Origin: JAAYDH01 sp035353055
Lineage (GTDB): Bacteria; Bacillota_I; Bacilli_A; RFN20; CAG-826
Reading direction: 5' to 3'
Assembly: GCA_035353055.1 (NCBI GenBank)
Contig: DAOPYW010000007.1
Coordinates: 1 to 50,455, forward strand
DNA length: 50,455 bases
Shown here: positions 47,933-50,455 of the stretch, in pieces
How positions within the stretch are numbered: the stretch's first letter is position 1
Layout: the number at the start of each line of letters is the position of its first letter
The notes under the pieces: model-generated
What the model was told of the DNA's origin: nothing
What the model saw: only the letters and a program-made list of their open reading frames with translations
Databases searched by the model: none
Program-made: the position numbers and the translations under genes

Positions 47933-49510
47933 ATGTTAACTGTATTAGCAGATGCTTTTTTAAGCATCGGGTTACCCATTATTTGTGGAGTAGTTGGTCT
48001 CGTCCTCGGCGCGACCGTCATTATTTTTATTCCTCTTTTCAAAAAGCAAAGAGCGAATGCGAAAGCCTCCAAAATTATTCGGGAAGCCGAAATCAAAGCC
48101 GAACACATTACCAAAAACGCGCAGTTAGACGGCAAGCAAACTGTGTATGAAATGAAACAAGAAGCCGAAAAGGAATTCCGCGAGAAAAAGCAAGAAGTTG
48201 CCGCTCAGGAAAACAAGCTTCTTCAAAGAGAGCAATCAATCGATCGAAGAGATACTGCTCTCATTCAAAAAGAGAATCTCCTCGATGAGAAAAACGAGAC
48301 GCTCAATCGCCGTTTGAAAGATGTGGATAAGAAAGAGTCCGTCCTTCAAGAAAAGATCGATGGAATTATTCAAGAATTAGAAAAAGTTTCCCAGATGTCC
48401 ACTCAAGAAGCTCGCGATGAATTATTCAATCGCGTCGAGAGCAAGATGAGCAAAGAAATCACCTCTTTCATCAAGAATAAAGAAGATGAAGCCAAAGAAA
48501 CCGCCGACACCAAAGCCAAAGAAATTTTGGGCTTTGCCGTCAGCAAATACGCTCAAGAAGTCACGACGGAAAGAACTGTCTCTGTCGTCGCGCTTCCCAA
48601 CGATGAAATGAAGGGCCGCATTATCGGCCGTGAGGGACGAAATATTCGCTCCCTAGAACAGCTCCTTGGAGTCGACATCATCATCGATGACACCCCCGAA
48701 GCTCTGACCGTCTCCTGCTTTAACCCCATTCGAAGAGAAGTGGCTCGCTTATCGCTAGAAGAATTAATTAAAGATGGCCGCATTCAACCAGGCCGCATTG
48801 AAGAGATCGTTGAAAAATGCAAGCAGCAAGTCAAAGATTCGATTCACAAGACCGGCCAAGATGTGGCGTTTAAATTGGGACTACCCAAAATCAATCGCGA
48901 ATTACTCGACTATGTCGGTCGTTTAAAATATCGTACCTCCTATGGTCAAAACGCTCTTGATCACTCCATTGAAGTGGCGATTTTAGCCGGCACGATGGCT
49001 GCTGAACTCGGCTTAGACCAAAACCTCGCTAAAAGAGCGGGCTTACTCCACGATGTTGGCAAAGCTGCCGACTTTGAAATGGATGGTAGCCACGTTGAAA
49101 TTGGCTCTCGCTTAGCGAAGAAATACGGCGAACCCGATGTCGTCATCAACGGCATTGAATCTCACCACGGCGATGTCGAACCAAAATACGTGATCGCAAA
49201 CTTAGTACAAGCCGCTGACACCTTGAGCGCCGCTCGTCCTGGTGCTCGAAGCGAAATGCTCGAGAACTACATCAAGCGCATCGAGCAATTAGAAGAAATC
49301 TGCAAATCATACGATGGCGTTTATCAATCTTACGCGATGCAATCAGGACGCGAGCTTCGCGTGATGGTCATCCCAGATAAAATTGACGATGTCGGTGCAT
49401 TTAAACTAGCGCGTGAAATCCGCGAGAGAATTGAAAACGAAATGACCTATCCTGGCCAGATTAAAGTTTCTGTCATCCGCGAATACCGTGCTGTTGAAAC
49501 AGCGAAATAG
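47933..49510 (+). CDS. rny: Ribonuclease Y
   Basis: A 525-residue membrane-anchored endoribonuclease that starts mRNA decay in Bacillota. The N-terminal hydrophobic helix (about 10-36) is followed by a long coiled coil (about 45-175), a KH RNA-binding domain with GRIIGREGRNIRSLE (about 227-241), and an HD domain with the catalytic pair in LLHDVGKA (about 371-378). Length is typical. AAAGGA precedes the ATG. In Bacillus it follows recA (with pbpX between) and precedes ymdB. Confidence 0.97.
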   Translation: MLTVLADAFLSIGLPIICGVVGLVLGATVIIFIPLFKKQRANAKASKIIREAEIKAEHITKNAQLDGKQTVYEMKQEAEKEFREKKQEVAAQENKLLQREQSIDRRDTALIQKENLLDEKNETLNRRLKDVDKKESVLQEKIDGIIQELEKVSQMSTQEARDELFNRVESKMSKEITSFIKNKEDEAKETADTKAKEILGFAVSKYAQEVTTERTVSVVALPNDEMKGRIIGREGRNIRSLEQLLGVDIIIDDTPEALTVSCFNPIRREVARLSLEELIKDGRIQPGRIEEIVEKCKQQVKDSIHKTGQDVAFKLGLPKINRELLDYVGRLKYRTSYGQNALDHSIEVAILAGTMAAELGLDQNLAKRAGLLHDVGKAADFEMDGSHVEIGSRLAKKYGEPDVVINGIESHHGDVEPKYVIANLVQAADTLSAARPGARSEMLENYIKRIEQLEEICKSYDGVYQSYAMQSGRELRVMVIPDKIDDVGAFKLAREIRERIENEMTYPGQIKVSVIREYRAVETAK

Positions 49511-49538
49511 CAGCCCTATTTCATAGAAAGATAAACTT

Positions 49539-50333
49539 TTGAACATTTTATTTATCGGCGATATCGTCGGCCGTATTGGCCGAAGAATCCTCCGCGAAAA
49601 ATTACCTTATTTTGTCAAGAAATACGATATTGATTTTGTTATTGCCAACGGGGAGAATGCCACTCATGGAAAAGGCTTAATTCACCGGCAATATGATGAA
49701 CTTATCGATGCCGGTGTCGATGTTATTACTCTTGGAAATCACTATAATGCAAAGAGCGAAATCACTCGCTACATTGATCAAGTAGATCGCTTAGTCCGCC
49801 CCGCAAACTTGGTTAACGAGTTTCCTGGAGAGGGATCAGCTATCTATGATGTCGATGGCATTTCCGTGAGAGTGACCAATATTCTCGGTTCAGCCTTTAT
49901 CAATGAGCAAGTCAACGCTCCCTACTACGCGATGCTTCAAATATTGAGCGAAGAAGAACCCGCAAAGATTAATATTGTGGATTTTCATGGCGAAGCCACT
50001 GCGGAAAAAATGTGCTTTGCGCTCGGATTCGATGGGAAAGTCACTGCTGTGCTAGGCACTCATACTCACGTTCAGACCAATGATGCGCGAATTTTACCTA
50101 AGGGCACCGCTTTCATCAGCGATGCAGGCATGTGCGGTCTCTATGATGGCGTGCTAGGATTCGATAGCGAATCAGTGATGAAAAAAACCTTGTATGGAGA
50201 GATGAGTCACTTCGTCACTCCCGACGAAGGGAGAGCTCTATTTTGCGGTGTGGTCATCAATGTTGATGAAGGCACTGGCCTTGCGAAATCAATCTTTTCC
50301 ATCTACTATGTAGAGGATAAAAATGAAAACTAA
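49539..50333 (+). CDS. ymdB: YmdB-family metallophosphoesterase
   Basis: A 264-residue calcineurin-like phosphoesterase (TIGR00282 type). Metal-binding residues appear in FIGDIVGRIGRR (about 4-15), ANGENATHGKG (about 37-47), TLGNHYNAKSE (about 66-76), VDFHGEATAEK (about 148-158) and GTHTHVQTNDA (about 175-185). In Bacillus YmdB hydrolyses cyclic nucleotides and affects RNase Y-dependent mRNA levels; the rny-ymdB pairing is kept here. The start codon appears to be TTG at 49539, with only a weak AGAAAG ahead. No ATG in this frame fits the conserved N-terminus. Confidence 0.93.
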   Translation: MNILFIGDIVGRIGRRILREKLPYFVKKYDIDFVIANGENATHGKGLIHRQYDELIDAGVDVITLGNHYNAKSEITRYIDQVDRLVRPANLVNEFPGEGSAIYDVDGISVRVTNILGSAFINEQVNAPYYAMLQILSEEEPAKINIVDFHGEATAEKMCFALGFDGKVTAVLGTHTHVQTNDARILPKGTAFISDAGMCGLYDGVLGFDSESVMKKTLYGEMSHFVTPDEGRALFCGVVINVDEGTGLAKSIFSIYYVEDKNEN

Positions 50334-50455
50334 AATCATCAATACTCCCGATCTCAAACAAGCCGCTTCTAGAAGAAAACAAGAAACGGTTTTTGACGTT
50401 TTAAAAAGCCAGCATTTAGCCAAGTTAGTCACTATGGTTCAAGGATGGCATTACT
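50323..50455 (+). CDS. N-terminal fragment of a gene cut by the window end (miaB position)
   Basis: An open frame of 44 codons from the ATG at 50323, with GAGG 8 bases upstream and an 11-base overlap with ymdB. It begins MKTKIINTPDLKQAASRRK and runs off the end. Such a basic N-terminal lead is seen before the radical-SAM domain of MiaB (tRNA ms2i6A methylthiotransferase), and miaB follows ymdB in related genomes. The diagnostic cysteines are not reached, so the identification is from position only. Confidence 0.5.
   Translation, partial: MKTKIINTPDLKQAASRRKQETVFDVLKSQHLAKLVTMVQGWHY

Noticed and set aside
1..50455. CRISPR array, insertion sequence, prophage or defence island
   Set aside because: No spaced direct-repeat arrays and no transposase, integrase, Cas or restriction gene were recognised; the content is housekeeping and metabolic throughout.

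Overview
The window looks like a chromosomal scaffold from an uncultured Bacillota, most likely a small-genome, Mollicutes-adjacent lineage of Bacilli. Gene order repeatedly matches Bacillus: cysS-rlmB-sigH; ecfA1-ecfA2-ecfT-truA...rplM-rpsI; sufCDSUB; mnmG-rsmG-soj-parB; cmk-der-hup; dnaD-nth / recU-gpsB-rnpB; pgsA-cinA-recA-rny-ymdB. The blocks are joined differently and several usual partners are absent (mrnC, yacP, mnmE, ponA, rpsA). UGA is used as a stop (for example at the end of pgsA) and Trp is TGG, so the code is standard and not the Mycoplasma code. All four tRNA genes encode CCA. Two runs of exactly 100 N (11643-11742 and 21846-21945) look like scaffold-gap placeholders, which suggests a metagenome-assembled genome. 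No transposase, phage, CRISPR or defence gene was seen.

Layout. 1-8400: a redox region with an old-yellow-enzyme-type enoate/dienoyl reductase (minus strand), divergent from a two-subunit aconitase X and a trimeric electron-bifurcating [FeFe] hydrogenase (hydCBA order). 8400-16500: cysS, rlmB, a SigH-like sigma factor, the ECF vitamin-transporter energizing module (EcfA1, EcfA2, EcfT), truA, a YebC-family regulator, a small membrane protein, and rplM-rpsI. 16500-19700: four tRNAs (Ile-GAT, Val-CAC, Thr-TGT, Leu-TAG), an acidic repeat lipoprotein and an extended SDR protein. 19700-24400: a YbhN/UPF0104-type membrane protein coupled to a GT4 glycosyltransferase (probably glycolipid synthesis), recX, yhaM and a HIT hydrolase. 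24500-28340: two long, coupled lipoproteins of PrsA/parvulin type. 28500-37435: SUF iron-sulfur assembly running into mnmG-rsmG, then soj-parB with a parS-like site. 37440-38500: FMN riboswitch plus riboflavin ECF substrate component RibU, and a 59-residue ferredoxin on the other strand. 38650-43365: small membrane protein, cmk, der, hup, a short CCA-adding-type nucleotidyltransferase, dnaD, nth. 43375-45500: recU and a DEDD exonuclease (minus), a GpsB/DivIVA-like protein and RNase P RNA. 45517 to the end: pgsA, pncC-type cinA, recA, a structured leader, rny, ymdB, and the start of a gene in the usual miaB position.

How it fits together. The hydrogenase, ferredoxin, SUF system and flavin supply (FMN riboswitch, RibU, EcfAAT) describe a fermentative anaerobe that moves electrons through iron-sulfur and flavin enzymes and imports riboflavin. 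Promoters with TTGNNN-17-TANNNT spacing or extended -10 elements are easy to see. Many are nested in the preceding terminator, and two place the start codon at the predicted +1 (leaderless). The most unusual points are a ParB whose CTP-binding motif is almost erased although soj and a parS-like site are present, a parvulin domain split by about 170 residues, the aconitase X-reductase-hydrogenase cluster, and a strongly structured AU-rich leader before rny that matches no RNA family I recognise.
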